64,000 nucleotides of DNA from contig NZ_LT607661.1 in the NCBI RefSeq assembly GCF_900095265.1, positions 1 through 64,000 of the forward strand, written 5' to 3'. The position numbers were made by a program, and so were the translations under genes. This document shows, in pieces, positions 53,454 to 63,052 of this stretch. The stretch is from Janthinobacterium sp. UMAB-56 (GTDB lineage Bacteria > Pseudomonadota > Gammaproteobacteria > Burkholderiales > Burkholderiaceae_D). Below the pieces are notes generated by a model. The model did not search any database. It worked only from the letters and a program-made list of their open reading frames with translations, and had not been told where the DNA came from. Every line of letters begins with the position of its first letter. The first letter of the stretch is position 1.

Positions 53454-54473
53454 TCAGCGGATGCGCCGCGTGGTCTCGCGTACGATGAGTTCCAGTGGCG
53501 GAATGGCCGCCTGCACGGCTTCGCCATTGATCAGTCCAAGCAGCGCCTCGGTGGCGATGCGGCCGATGTCGTACAGGGGCTGGTGGATGGTCGTCAGCGG
53601 TGGCGTCGTGTAGGACGAGCCGGGCAAGTCATCGAATCCGACGAGCGAGATATCGTCGGGCACGCGGATGCCCTTGCGGTACAGGCACAGGCGCACGCCA
53701 TAGGCGGACAGGTCGTTGGCGGCGAAGACGGCGCTGAATTGCTGCTGCGTATCGAACAGATGGTTCATGGCCAGCATGCCACTTGCCTCGTGGAAATCGC
53801 CTTCCACCATCAGCTTCGGGTCGATGGCGATGTCCGCTTCGCGCAGCGCGCGCTGGTAGCCCGTCAGGCGCTCAGCCGCATCCGTGTTGTTGGCCGGGCC
53901 GGAGACAAAGGCGATGCGGCGGTGGCCCAGTTCCACCAGGTGGCGCACGGCCAGGTAGGCGCCGTATTCGTTGTCGAGCTTGAAGCCGATGGCGCTTTTC
54001 GTGGCCAGCAGGCGGCCCGTCGAGACGATGGGCCGCTGCTGCGAAAAATCGAGCACGCTCTGGTCCGAGATCCGCCCCGACAGCAGGATGATGCCGTCGA
54101 CTTTCCGCGCCAGCAGCAAACGGATGCGGTCGGCTTCCTCCTGCGCATTCCAGTGCCCGCTGACGATGACGGATGCATAGCCCGTGTCTTTCAGGCCGTC
54201 GTCCACGCCGCGCAGGCTTTCGTCGAAGAAGGGGCTGGAAATATCCTGCACCACGATGCCGATGGTCATCGAGCGGCCCTTCTTCAAGCCCTGGGCCATC
54301 TGATTCGGCGCGAATTTCATGTGCGCAATGGCCGCCAGCACGGCGTCGCGCTTGTCGTCCGAGACCCTGGCCGTGCCGTTCAGGATGCGCGAGACGGTGC
54401 TGGGCGAGACCCCGGCCTGGCGTGCCACGTCGAGCAAGGTGGAAGGGGGAGCAGAGTGGGCGCTATCGTTCAA
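53454..54473 (-). CDS. LacI family transcriptional regulator of the sugar locus
   Basis: This 339-residue repressor uses a TTG start codon at 54473 behind AGGAA. The N-terminal HTH is [20 protein letters not shown], followed by the hinge ([20 protein letters not shown]). A periplasmic-binding-like sugar domain has [19 protein letters not shown] and [11 protein letters not shown]. It is divergent from the ABC-transporter genes. The shared region contains palindromes of the form TGAAAACGTTTTCA typical for LacI-family operators. It likely represses the locus until a beta-glucoside-type sugar is present. The ligand is inference. Confidence 0.92.
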   Translation of the reverse strand: MNDSAHSAPPSTLLDVARQAGVSPSTVSRILNGTARVSDDKRDAVLAAIAHMKFAPNQMAQGLKKGRSMTIGIVVQDISSPFFDESLRGVDDGLKDTGYASVIVSGHWNAQEEADRIRLLLARKVDGIILLSGRISDQSVLDFSQQRPIVSTGRLLATKSAIGFKLDNEYGAYLAVRHLVELGHRRIAFVSGPANNTDAAERLTGYQRALREADIAIDPKLMVEGDFHEASGMLAMNHLFDTQQQFSAVFAANDLSAYGVRLCLYRKGIRVPDDISLVGFDDLPGSSYTTPPLTTIHQPLYDIGRIATEALLGLINGEAVQAAIPPLELIVRETTRRIR

Positions 54474-54513
54474 GGCGGTTCCTGGGTATCAATATGGCTG
54501 GTTGTCAGTGCTC

Positions 54514-54527
54514 TGAAAACCTTTTCA
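54514..54527. promoter_or_regulatory. LacI-type operator O1 near the regulator gene
   Basis: TGAAAACCTTTTCA matches the palindrome of O2 and O3 except at one central base. It lies 41 bp upstream of the regulator's start codon, suitable for autoregulation. Confidence 0.7.
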
Positions 54528-54636
54528 TCGAAAGATTACCATAACTGGCCGATAAGGCCGCAGGTCGGCGTCAGCCGACAGCCCAGGGCCAACTCTGCGT
54601 CGGATTTCGCGTCGAAACGCTCATCCGACTCAAGCG

Positions 54637-54650
54637 TGAAAACGTTTTCA
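54637..54650. promoter_or_regulatory. LacI-type operator O2
   Basis: TGAAAACGTTTTCA is a perfect 14 bp palindrome in the divergent region, 123 bp from O1 and 167 bp from O3. The spacing would allow repression loops. Confidence 0.8.
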
Positions 54651-54761
54651 TAAAAAACAACAGCCTCTGAGTGGCGATTTTTTGCATCTTTTCATAGGGG
54701 AATACGCGTCACGACGTGCGGCTTCGCAAGCTGTCCTCAATAAAAATGACAACTTTTTCGG

Positions 54762-54790
54762 TTGACTTGATTTTCTTTGCGGTGTTAAAT
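54762..54790 (+). promoter_or_regulatory. sigma-70 promoter of the sugar-transport operon
   Basis: TTGACT (54762-54767) and TTAAAT (54785-54790) are separated by 17 bp. The predicted transcription start near 54797 lies just upstream of operator O3. Confidence 0.7.
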
Positions 54791-54803
54791 AGAACACATG
54801 TTG

Positions 54804-54817
54804 TGAAAACGTTTTCA
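54804..54817. promoter_or_regulatory. LacI-type operator O3 overlapping the early transcribed region
   Basis: This is a second perfect TGAAAACGTTTTCA. It sits directly downstream of the predicted transcription start and 34 bp before the binding-protein gene, a classic repressing position. Confidence 0.85.
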
Positions 54818-54851
54818 AGATAGAAGACGCTCAATAAACGGAGATGAAATA

Positions 54852-56132
54852 ATGAAGTCAAGCATACTTGGCGCCGCCCCTCTGGCAGCGCTGACCCTGG
54901 CCTTTGGCGTGGCCGCAGCCGTCCCGCCGGCCCCAGTGCTGCCGGCGCTGGCCCCTGCCACGATTACCGTCGCCTCGTTCCCCGACCTGGACCGCGCCGT
55001 CAAGACCGCCTTGCCACTATGGGAAAAGCTGTACCCGCAAGTGAAGGTCAAGCTGGTCAGCCTGCAGATCGACGACCACCACAATTCGATGACGACGGCG
55101 CTGGCGGCCGGTGCGCGCCTGCCTGACGTGATGGCCATCGACTTCCGCTATGTCGGCAGTTTCGCCGAATCGAAGGGCATGGAAGACCTCTTGCTGCCGC
55201 CTTACGGGGCAGGGCAGTACCGTGCCCAGTTCGTGCCGTTCACCTTTGTGCAGGCGACCAGTTCGCGCGGCACCCTGGGCGCCATGCCGGCCGACCTGGG
55301 ACCTGGCACCCTGTTCTACCGCAAGGACTTGATGGACAAGGCGGGCATCAAGGAGGCCGACCTGACGCAGTCATGGGAGTCGTATATCGCCGCCGGCAAG
55401 AAGCTCAAGGCCGCCACCGGCACCTACTTGCTGGCCGGCGCCAGCGACCTGGCCGATATCTATATCCGCGCCAACCTGAAAGATGGCGAGGGCATTTATT
55501 TTGGCGACAAGGGGCAAGTGCTGGTCGATTCTCCGCGCTTCGTGAAAGCGTTCGAGCTGGCCAAGGCGGCGCGGGTGGCGGGGATCGATGCGCGCACCGT
55601 GGCCTGGACGGGCGAGTGGGCCGAGGGCTTCAAGCGCGACAAGGTGGCCAGCCAGATGATGGGTTCCTGGCTCAGCGGCCACCTGGCGAAATGGCTGGCG
55701 CCCGATTCCAAAGGCCAGTGGCGCGCGGCAAACTTGCCGGCCGGCGCGCTGGCCTCGTATGGCGGCTCCTTTTACGGCATCCCGAAAAAGGCGAGCAACA
55801 AGGCACAAGCGTGGGAATTCATCAAGTTCATGACTGTCAACAAGGACATCCAGCTGCATTCCTTGAAGGAGATCGGCGCCTTCCCGGCACTGAAGGCGGC
55901 GTATGCGGACCCGATGATGGACGAGCCACAGGCGTATTTCGGCGGCCAGAAAACGCGCCTGCTGGCGCGCGACACGGCGGCGAAGATTCCCGTCATCCGC
56001 GTCGACAAGTTCGACGCCGTGGCGCGCGACATCGTCAACATGGAGCTGGAAAGCGTGCTGGCGCAAAACAAGGATATCAAGGCGGCCCTGGCCGACGCCA
56101 AGGCCCTGATCACCCACCGCGCGCGGCGCTAG
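54852..56132 (+). CDS. ABC sugar transporter substrate-binding protein (CUT1)
   Basis: This 426-residue periplasmic binding protein of the SBP_bac_1/MalE class has a signal peptide ending near GVAAA (about residue 22). TITVASFPDLDRAVKTALPL and GARLPDVMAIDFRYVG are typical of the N-lobe. KASNKAQAWEFIKFMTVNKD is the common C-lobe motif. It captures a sugar, probably a short oligosaccharide, for the two permeases that follow. The first gene of the operon, it lies just behind promoter and operator O3, with GGAGATG upstream of the ATG. Confidence 0.92.
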   Translation: MKSSILGAAPLAALTLAFGVAAAVPPAPVLPALAPATITVASFPDLDRAVKTALPLWEKLYPQVKVKLVSLQIDDHHNSMTTALAAGARLPDVMAIDFRYVGSFAESKGMEDLLLPPYGAGQYRAQFVPFTFVQATSSRGTLGAMPADLGPGTLFYRKDLMDKAGIKEADLTQSWESYIAAGKKLKAATGTYLLAGASDLADIYIRANLKDGEGIYFGDKGQVLVDSPRFVKAFELAKAARVAGIDARTVAWTGEWAEGFKRDKVASQMMGSWLSGHLAKWLAPDSKGQWRAANLPAGALASYGGSFYGIPKKASNKAQAWEFIKFMTVNKDIQLHSLKEIGAFPALKAAYADPMMDEPQAYFGGQKTRLLARDTAAKIPVIRVDKFDAVARDIVNMELESVLAQNKDIKAALADAKALITHRARR

Positions 56133-56139
56133 GAGCAGC

Positions 56140-57132
56140 ATGAACACGACCATGCCTTGTACCGAAGGCGCCGCAGCTGCCACGCGGCCCGCCAGGAAAC
56201 GCTACAACATGAAGCAGTGGGCGCCGTACATTTTCATCAGCCCTTTCTTCATCCTGTTCGCCGTCTTCAGCCTGTTTCCGCTGCTGTTTTCCATCTATCT
56301 GTCATTCAACCAGTGGGAAGCGGCCAGCGGCGTGGAAGCCATGCAGTGGGTGGGCCTGGACAACTACAAATATGCGTTGACGGACCCGTGGTTTTTGCGC
56401 TCGCTGGGCAATACCCTGTGGCTGGCGCTGGCCTCGGGCGTGCCGCAGCACCTGGTGGCCATTCCGCTGGCAGCTTTCATCCATAGCAGCTTCAAGCGCT
56501 CGCGCAACCTGGTGATCGGCATTTACTTTTTACCGTTCATCACCTCCAGCGTGGCCATCGCCATGGTGTTCAACACCCTGTTCTCGCGCGACTACGGGCA
56601 GATCAATGTGCTGATCCAATGGTGCGCCAGCCTGCCGCTGGTCGGCGGCTTGTTCCCGGCGGAATCGATTGACTGGCTGGGCAGCTCGCTGTTCATCAAG
56701 CCGGCCGTCGCCTTCGTCATTTTCTGGCGCTACCTGGGCTGGAACCTGGTGTTGTATCTGTCGGCGCTGCAGGTGATCCCGAAAGATTTGTATGAAGCGG
56801 CCACCATCGATGGCGCCTCGAAGCGCCAGCAATTCTGGTATATCACCTTGCCGCAGCTGCGCCCCATGGTCTACCTGGCCGTGACCTTGACCATCATGGG
56901 TAATCTGCAGCTGTTCGAGGAACCCTTCGTGCTGGTGGCCGAATCGAGCGGCGTGAGCCAGTCGGTGATGACGACGGCCATCTTCGTCTACAAGACAGCG
57001 TTTGCCTCGGGCGACTTCGGCACTGCATCGGCCATTTCCTGGCTGCTGTTTCTTCTCATCGCCAGCACCACCTGGGTGAATAGCCGCATCTTCAGCCGCA
57101 ACGAACGCCGAGAATCCAAGGACGCCCGATGA
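56140..57132 (+). CDS. ABC sugar transporter permease 1 (MalF/UgpA-like)
   Basis: This 330-residue inner-membrane permease has about six helices, starting at WAPYIFISPFFILFAVFSLF. The EAA loop that contacts the ATPase is YEAATIDGASKRQQFWYITL followed by P. It starts 7 bp after the binding-protein gene and overlaps permease 2 by four bases (ATGA). A cytosolic N-terminal stretch of about 22 residues precedes the first helix. Confidence 0.92.
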   Translation: MNTTMPCTEGAAAATRPARKRYNMKQWAPYIFISPFFILFAVFSLFPLLFSIYLSFNQWEAASGVEAMQWVGLDNYKYALTDPWFLRSLGNTLWLALASGVPQHLVAIPLAAFIHSSFKRSRNLVIGIYFLPFITSSVAIAMVFNTLFSRDYGQINVLIQWCASLPLVGGLFPAESIDWLGSSLFIKPAVAFVIFWRYLGWNLVLYLSALQVIPKDLYEAATIDGASKRQQFWYITLPQLRPMVYLAVTLTIMGNLQLFEEPFVLVAESSGVSQSVMTTAIFVYKTAFASGDFGTASAISWLLFLLIASTTWVNSRIFSRNERRESKDAR

Positions 57133-57947
57133 AAACCACACGCTCGATGGCCTACGCCATGGTGGCCATGGGCGCCCTGGTCATGGTCGCGCCGTTTTAC
57201 TTCATGTTCGTCTTCGCCACGCATACAAGCGCAGAAATCTACAGCCTGCCGCCGCCGCGCTGGTTTGGCACGGCACTGCTGCATAACCTGGAGCTGCTGC
57301 AGGAGCGCCTGCCGTTCTGGCGCAATATCGGCATCAGCCTGTACGTGGCCCTGATGACCACCGCGCTGACCCTGTTCTTTTGTTCCCTGGGCGGCTATGC
57401 CTTCGCCATGTATGAATTCCGCTTCAAGCGGCCCCTGTTCACCCTGGTGATGGCGTCGATGATTATCCCGTCTTTCATGAACATGATCCCGACCTTCATG
57501 CTGATGGATTTCTTCGGATGGCTGGACCAGCCGCGCGCCCTGTACGTGCCGGGAGCGGCCGGCGCACTCGGGATTTTCCTGATGCGCCAGTACATCGGCA
57601 CGGCCATCCCGAAGGATCTGATCGAGGCGGCGCGCATCGATGGCTGCGGTGAATTCGCCATTTACTGGCGTGTCGTGCTGCCGCTGATCGGCCCCGCCAT
57701 GGGCACCCTGGGCCTGATCACCTTCATCAACTCGTGGAACAATTTCATCACGCCGCTGGTCGTCATGCGCTCGGTCGAGAACTACACGATCCCGCTGGCG
57801 CTGCGCAGCATGCAGGCACCGAACAACACGGAATGGGGCGCGCTGATGACGGGCGCCGCGATTGCCGTGCTGCCGCTCTTGCTGATGTTCTTTGTCGCCT
57901 CCAAACGCCTGATCGAGGGCCTGACGCAAGGCGCCGTCAAAGGCTAG
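57129..57947 (+). CDS. ABC sugar transporter permease 2 (MalG/UgpE-like)
   Basis: This 272-residue permease with six predicted helices has the EAA motif IEAARIDGCGEFAIYWRVVL followed by PLIGPAMG. It is translationally coupled to permease 1. Together they form the channel of a CUT1-type importer energised by the ATPase encoded downstream of the GH1 gene. Confidence 0.92.
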   Translation: MKTTRSMAYAMVAMGALVMVAPFYFMFVFATHTSAEIYSLPPPRWFGTALLHNLELLQERLPFWRNIGISLYVALMTTALTLFFCSLGGYAFAMYEFRFKRPLFTLVMASMIIPSFMNMIPTFMLMDFFGWLDQPRALYVPGAAGALGIFLMRQYIGTAIPKDLIEAARIDGCGEFAIYWRVVLPLIGPAMGTLGLITFINSWNNFITPLVVMRSVENYTIPLALRSMQAPNNTEWGALMTGAAIAVLPLLLMFFVASKRLIEGLTQGAVKG

Positions 57948-57973
57948 TACTCTCTTAATCCACTCACACTGAC

Positions 57974-59347
57974 ATGACCACCATGCATAACGACGACAGC
58001 AATACCCACTTTCCCGCTAGCTTCACCTGGGGCGTGGCCACCAGCGCTTACCAGATCGAGGGCGCGGCCGCCATCGATGGCCGCGGCCCATCCATCTGGG
58101 ATACCTTCAGCCACACGGACGGCAAAATCATCGATGGCAGCAATGGCGACGTGGCCTGCGACCATTACCACCGCTACGTTGATGACGTGGAGCTGATCGC
58201 CAGCCTGGGCGTGAACGCCTACCGCTTTTCCATGTCCTGGTCGAGGGTGCAGCCGGCTGGTTCGGGCGCCTGGAACGAGGCCGGCTTCGACTTCTATGCG
58301 CGCCTGCTCGACGCCCTGGCCGCGAAGGGCCTCGATGCCCATCTAACCCTGTACCACTGGGACTTGCCGCAAGCCTTGCAGGACGAGGGCGGCTGGCTCA
58401 ATCGCGCCTCCTGCTACCACTTCGCCGCCTACGCGGCCGAGGTGGCGCGCCGCTTCGGTCACAAGGTCGCCAGCATCGCCACGCATAACGAACCGTGGTG
58501 CACGGCCGTGCTGGGCCACGGCACGGGCCAGTTCGCGCCCGGCATGGCCGACACGGCCGCCGCCGTGCAAGTGTCGCACCATCTGCTGCTGTCGCACGGC
58601 CTGGCCATGCAAGCCATGCGCGCCGTCCATCCGTCAGCCAAGCTGGGCATCGTGCTCAATCAATGGACGGCCACGCCGGCCACCGACAGCGCGCAAGACC
58701 GCGAGCTGGCCGAACTCGAATATGCGCGCTCGGTGCAGTGGTATATGGACGCCATCTTCAAGGGTCGCTACCCGGCCCTGGCCCTGAAACACGTCGACGC
58801 TTCTGCTTTAGCTATATTTGAAAACGATTTCATAGATATCAAGCAGCCCATCGATTTCCTCGGCGTGAACTATTACACGCGCGCTTTCATGAGTGCCGAG
58901 ACGCCGCCGCGCAAGCCCGAGTGCAAGCTGGGCGTCAACGACATGGGCTGGGAAACCTATCCGCAGGGTTTGACGGAGCTGTTGGTGGGCCTGCACCGCG
59001 AGTACCGGCTGCCGCCTGTCTACATCACGGAAAACGGCATGGCCGTGGCCGACAAGCCCGTTGACGGCAAGATCCATGACCAGGCGCGCATCGAGTACGT
59101 GCAGCTGCACCTGGACGCCTTGCGCGCCGTGATCGCGCAGGGCATCGACGTGCGCGGCTATTTCTACTGGAGCCTGATGGACAACTTCGAGTGGAACTCG
59201 GGCTACGCCAAGCGCTTCGGCATGCTGTACGTCGATTACGCCACGCAGCAGCGCAGCTTCAAGGACAGCGCCCTGTGGTACCGCGATTTCATCGCCGCAC
59301 AGCGTGCCGCGCATGCCGATGCGCCGGCATTGGCGGGGGAGCACTGA
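57974..59347 (+). CDS. GH1 beta-glucosidase
   Basis: This 457-residue glycoside hydrolase family 1 enzyme has the acid/base Glu173 in ATHNEPWC and the nucleophile Glu353 in YITENGMAV. The family N-terminus [20 protein letters not shown] is present. There is no signal peptide, so it cleaves imported beta-glucosides such as cellobiose in the cytoplasm. Its place between permease and ATPase genes ties it to the transporter. Around 58800-58850 codon use becomes strikingly AT-rich (TTA and two ATA codons), coinciding with an operator-like palindrome. Confidence 0.94.
   Translation: MTTMHNDDSNTHFPASFTWGVATSAYQIEGAAAIDGRGPSIWDTFSHTDGKIIDGSNGDVACDHYHRYVDDVELIASLGVNAYRFSMSWSRVQPAGSGAWNEAGFDFYARLLDALAAKGLDAHLTLYHWDLPQALQDEGGWLNRASCYHFAAYAAEVARRFGHKVASIATHNEPWCTAVLGHGTGQFAPGMADTAAAVQVSHHLLLSHGLAMQAMRAVHPSAKLGIVLNQWTATPATDSAQDRELAELEYARSVQWYMDAIFKGRYPALALKHVDASALAIFENDFIDIKQPIDFLGVNYYTRAFMSAETPPRKPECKLGVNDMGWETYPQGLTELLVGLHREYRLPPVYITENGMAVADKPVDGKIHDQARIEYVQLHLDALRAVIAQGIDVRGYFYWSLMDNFEWNSGYAKRFGMLYVDYATQQRSFKDSALWYRDFIAAQRAAHADAPALAGEH
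58819..58832. promoter_or_regulatory. intragenic LacI-type operator O4 inside the GH1 gene
   Basis: TGAAAACGATTTCA differs from the perfect operators at one base. It lies in a local AT-rich patch with rare codons about 850 bp into the GH1 gene and 4 kb from O3. Confidence 0.5.
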
Positions 59348-59348
59348 C

Positions 59349-60401
59349 ATGGCCGCCATCTCCTTGCGCGGCATCCGCAAGACCTACGGCGACGGACCGG
59401 AAATCGTCAAGGGCCTGGACCTCGATATCCACGACGGCGAATTCATGGTCTTCGTCGGACCGTCCGGCTGCGGCAAGTCGACCCTGCTGCGCATGATCGC
59501 GGGCCTGGAAGACATCAGCGCGGGCCAGCTGCGCATCGGCGACTTGCTGGCCAACGACGTGGCGCCGGCCGAGCGGGGCATCGCCATGGTCTTCCAGAGC
59601 TACGCCCTGTATCCGCACATGACGGCGCGCGACAACATGGGCTTTGCCCTCAAGTTGGCGGGCAAACCGGAGGCCGAGGTGCGCGCGGCCGTGGGCAAGG
59701 TGGCCGAGATTTTGCAGATCACGCACCTGCTGGAGCGCAAGCCCAAGGCCCTGTCCGGCGGCGAACGCCAGCGCGTTGCCATCGGCCGCTCCATCGTGCG
59801 CCAGCCCAAGGTGTTTTTGTTTGACGAGCCGCTGTCCAACCTCGACGCGTCGCTGCGCGTGCAGACGCGCATCGAGCTGGCCAAGCTGCACCAGGAACTG
59901 GGCACCACCATGATTTACGTCACCCACGACCAGGTCGAAGCCATGACCCTGGGTGACCGCGTCGCCGTCTTCCATGGCGGCCACCTGGAGCAAGTAGGCG
60001 CGCCCCTGGACCTGTATCGCCACCCGGCCAGCCAGTTCGTGGCCGGCTTCATCGGCGCGCTGCGCATGAACTTTTTGCCGTGCGCCGCCGTGCCGGCCCT
60101 GGCCGATGCCCTGGGTGGCGAGGCGGGCATGCTGGTCGGCATACGTCCCGAACACCTGCGCCTGGTGCCGCGCGGGGAAGGCTATGGCGCCAGCGTGACC
60201 CTGATCGAGCAACTGGGCGACGCACAGATCATCCACGCGACGCTCGATGGCAGCGTCGATGGAGGACAGCATGCGGTGGCCATCAAGCTGCACGGCGAGG
60301 CGCGCCACACCCTGGCGCAGGGCAGCGCCATCGGCTTCGCGCCAGAAGAAGGCCATGCCTTTCTATTCGACACGGCAGGGCGCGCCGTGGCCACCCATTG
60401 A
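59349..60401 (+). CDS. ABC sugar transporter ATP-binding protein (MalK/UgpC-like)
   Basis: This 350-residue ATPase has Walker A ([20 protein letters not shown]), Q-loop ([13 protein letters not shown]), signature ([16 protein letters not shown]), Walker B ([12 protein letters not shown]) and the switch His in [12 protein letters not shown]-terminal TOBE-type domain from about residue 240 ([13 protein letters not shown]) marks the MalK/UgpC class. The start at 59349 lies one base after the GH1 stop. It energises the two permeases. No further transporter genes follow. Confidence 0.93.
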   Translation: MAAISLRGIRKTYGDGPEIVKGLDLDIHDGEFMVFVGPSGCGKSTLLRMIAGLEDISAGQLRIGDLLANDVAPAERGIAMVFQSYALYPHMTARDNMGFALKLAGKPEAEVRAAVGKVAEILQITHLLERKPKALSGGERQRVAIGRSIVRQPKVFLFDEPLSNLDASLRVQTRIELAKLHQELGTTMIYVTHDQVEAMTLGDRVAVFHGGHLEQVGAPLDLYRHPASQFVAGFIGALRMNFLPCAAVPALADALGGEAGMLVGIRPEHLRLVPRGEGYGASVTLIEQLGDAQIIHATLDGSVDGGQHAVAIKLHGEARHTLAQGSAIGFAPEEGHAFLFDTAGRAVATH

Positions 60402-60508
60402 CCCCGCACGGAGGCGACATGACTTCAGATTGACACCCAAAAAATGTGCAGCAGTAGCCAAAGAGCTATGTGATCATCATTCAACCAGCGGTACAGGAGA
60501 CAACAACA
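60402..60508 (+). other. intergenic region with an orphan translation start
   Basis: Shortly after the ATPase stop, GGAGG is followed at proper spacing by ATG (60419), but the frame closes after four codons (MTSD, stop 60431-60433). It looks like the start of a lost gene. The receptor gene's own AGGAG is further downstream near 60496. Confidence 0.4.
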
Positions 60509-62965
60509 ATGCAACAGCTCAAACGCAATACCATCGCCCTCAGCCTGGCGCATGCGACCTTCGCCCAGTGCATTTTGCTGGGCAGCGGCGCCGCCATGGC
60601 GCAGGACGCCGCAACCGCCACGCCCAGCGCAGCGCCGCAAGGAAGCGAGCAGATGGACCGCATCGTCGTCACGGCGACGCGCCGCAACACCTTCGTGCAG
60701 GAGACGCCATTGGCCGTCACCGCCTTCAACCAGGACACCCTGCAAAACAATCAAGTGAAAGATCTGGCCTCGCTGGCCACCATGGTGCCCAGCCTCGTCG
60801 TCGAGCAGCATGGCGACTCGGGCGGCGTGCACGTCTACATGCGCGGCGTTGGTTCGGCCAACCACACGGAGCTGGGCGACCCGGCCGTCGCTTTCTATGT
60901 CGATGGCGTGTATTCGCCGCGTCCCCAGGGCGCCACGGCATTGATGTATGACCTGTCCCACGTCGAGGTGGCGCGCGGACCGCAGGGCACCCTGAACGGC
61001 CGCAATTCCACGGCCGGCGCCGTCAACCTGGTGTCGGCCGCGCCGAGCACCGCCAAGTTCATGGGCTCGGCCGGCATCACGGTGGGCGACTACCGCCATT
61101 TGCAGACGCAAGGCATGCTCAATATCCCGTTTTCCGACGACGTGGCGCTGCGCATCGCCGCCATCAAGGATAGCCACGACGGCACGGTGGACTTCCGCCG
61201 CGGTTCGAACGTCATGCCGGGCACGGCCAAGTATGGCGCCGGCGACCAGATGGGCGTGCGCGCCTCCTTGCTGTGGAAATTTACGCCGCAGCTGCGCGGC
61301 ACTTTCATCGCCGACTACTTCCTCGACCAGGGCGCCGGCAATGTCTACCTGGCGGCCGAACCGAAAGCGGGCGAGAAGTTGCGTTCGGCCCTGATCGACA
61401 CGCCGGGCACGCTGGACCAGTCGATTTTGACTTACAAGGGCAAGCTCAATTACAAGCCTACCGATGCGCTCGACTTTACTTACCTGGGCAGCTGGAGCCG
61501 TTACAAGCGCCAGAACAGCAACGACTCGGATGCGGGCCTGTTCCCCGGCTTCAAGTCGGAAAACCGCACCGACTGGGCGCAGTTCGACAGCTATTCGCAC
61601 GAGTTGCAGGCCCGTTCGGACGACGATGCGCCATTCCAGTGGGTGGCCGGCCTGTTCCTCTTCAATGAAAAGAACAAGGTGCGCTTCGATATCGACCGCA
61701 GCCAGATTTCGCAGGCGGCCGTGCAGCAGGATATCGCCAACGGCGCCGTGATCTTCGTGCGGCCCACCGTGGGCCAGTATGCCTCGGCCATGTCCTTCAT
61801 CCAGGGCGACCGCCAGCTGAAATCGAAAGCCGTGTTCGGCCAGGTCAGCCAGCAAGTGACGGACCAGATCAAGCTGACGGCCGGCGCGCGCTACACGAAA
61901 GACCATAAGTTCGATATCGGCGGCCAGAACTGGGCTTGCCCGAACTGGCCAGCGAACACACCGCTGGGCACCACGGTCCTCAATGCCGACCAGTTGCGCC
62001 AGCTGGTTACGCCGGGCACCGGCCTGGCCAATACGCACAACATCGGGCCCGGTGGCGCCATCACCGCCGCCAGCTGCGGCAGTACGCCGGGCGACAATAC
62101 GGCCGACCTGAAATACGGCCAGGCCACCTGGCTGGGTCGCATCGAATACAAGCTGCGCCCCGATATTTTGCTGTTCGGTTCCGTGACGACGGGCTTCCAT
62201 TCGCCGGCCATCGGCGACGGCGGCGCCACCACCAAGCCGGAAAAGCTGACCAGCTATGAAATCGGCTTCAAGTCGGACTTGCTGAACCGCGAACTGACCC
62301 TGAACCTCGATGCCTTCCTGATGAAGTACAAGGACAAGCTCGAATCGCAGGTGGTCAACAGCGTGCTGGCCAACTTCAACGCGGCCGGCGCCACCGTCAA
62401 GGGTCTGGAAGCGGAATGGGTGTGGCGGCCAACGAAGGTCGACCGCCTGACGGGCAACGCCACCTGGTTGAAGGCGGTGTACGATGATTTTATGTCGTGC
62501 GACGTCGATGCGGCGCGCGCGAATGGCCAGTCCTGCGGTTCGACGGCGCCACTGGTGAACGTGGGCGGCAGCACCATGAAGCATGCGCCGAAGTTTGCCA
62601 CGACGGTGCAGTACGAGCATGATTTCACTGTCGCCGGCGGCCAGCTCACGCCGCGCGCCTCGGTGCACTATGAAACCATGACGTACGTGGGAGCGGGGGC
62701 GTTCAACGGCGACGTGCCGGGCCACGCCGGCGTCAAGCGCCAGGAAGCCTACACCACGCTGGACCTGAGCCTGCGCTTCCAGCCGGCGAACAAGGCTTAT
62801 ACGGTGGAAGCGTTCGTGCAGAACGCCACGGACAAGGCGGTCAAGCTGGACGTCAATGAAATCTGCACGGACGTGGGCATGCCATGCCAGCCCACGCAGC
62901 AGATCTACGGCGCCTTCTACAACGCGCCCCGCACGGTAGGCGCGCGCGTGTCGATGAAGTTCTGA
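60509..62965 (+). CDS. TonB-dependent receptor of the sugar locus
   Basis: This 818-residue outer-membrane receptor starts at 60509 behind AGGAG. A signal peptide (about 1-35) is followed by a TonB-box-like stretch (MDRIVVTATRR). The plug domain comes next (ETPLAVTAFNQDTLQNNQVK, then HVEVARGPQGTLNGRNSTAG), then a 22-strand barrel ending in Phe (ARVSMKF). Cysteine pairs occur in predicted extracellular loops (CPNWPANTP, SCGSTPGDN, CDVDAARANGQSCG). Position in the operon suggests uptake of oligosaccharides across the outer membrane rather than siderophores. That is inference. Confidence 0.88.
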   Translation: MQQLKRNTIALSLAHATFAQCILLGSGAAMAQDAATATPSAAPQGSEQMDRIVVTATRRNTFVQETPLAVTAFNQDTLQNNQVKDLASLATMVPSLVVEQHGDSGGVHVYMRGVGSANHTELGDPAVAFYVDGVYSPRPQGATALMYDLSHVEVARGPQGTLNGRNSTAGAVNLVSAAPSTAKFMGSAGITVGDYRHLQTQGMLNIPFSDDVALRIAAIKDSHDGTVDFRRGSNVMPGTAKYGAGDQMGVRASLLWKFTPQLRGTFIADYFLDQGAGNVYLAAEPKAGEKLRSALIDTPGTLDQSILTYKGKLNYKPTDALDFTYLGSWSRYKRQNSNDSDAGLFPGFKSENRTDWAQFDSYSHELQARSDDDAPFQWVAGLFLFNEKNKVRFDIDRSQISQAAVQQDIANGAVIFVRPTVGQYASAMSFIQGDRQLKSKAVFGQVSQQVTDQIKLTAGARYTKDHKFDIGGQNWACPNWPANTPLGTTVLNADQLRQLVTPGTGLANTHNIGPGGAITAASCGSTPGDNTADLKYGQATWLGRIEYKLRPDILLFGSVTTGFHSPAIGDGGATTKPEKLTSYEIGFKSDLLNRELTLNLDAFLMKYKDKLESQVVNSVLANFNAAGATVKGLEAEWVWRPTKVDRLTGNATWLKAVYDDFMSCDVDAARANGQSCGSTAPLVNVGGSTMKHAPKFATTVQYEHDFTVAGGQLTPRASVHYETMTYVGAGAFNGDVPGHAGVKRQEAYTTLDLSLRFQPANKAYTVEAFVQNATDKAVKLDVNEICTDVGMPCQPTQQIYGAFYNAPRTVGARVSMKF

Positions 62966-63015
62966 CAGGGTAGTGCGGCAAGGAAGTTGAAGTTCACTCA
63001 GTAGGGCAGGTGTTG

Positions 63016-63042
63016 GGCCGGGGAGTTTCCCCGGCCTTTTTT
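63016..63042 (+). terminator. intrinsic terminator of the sugar operon
   Basis: A perfect 9 bp stem GGCCGGGGA/TCCCCGGCC (63016-63036) with a 3 nt loop is followed by six T. It lies between the convergent receptor and xseA genes. Confidence 0.9.
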
Positions 63043-63052
63043 ACTCTAACGC

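Noticed and set aside
60425-62725. 766-codon open frame antisense to the TonB receptor
   Set aside because: The receptor has signal peptide, plug and barrel motifs. The antisense product has none.
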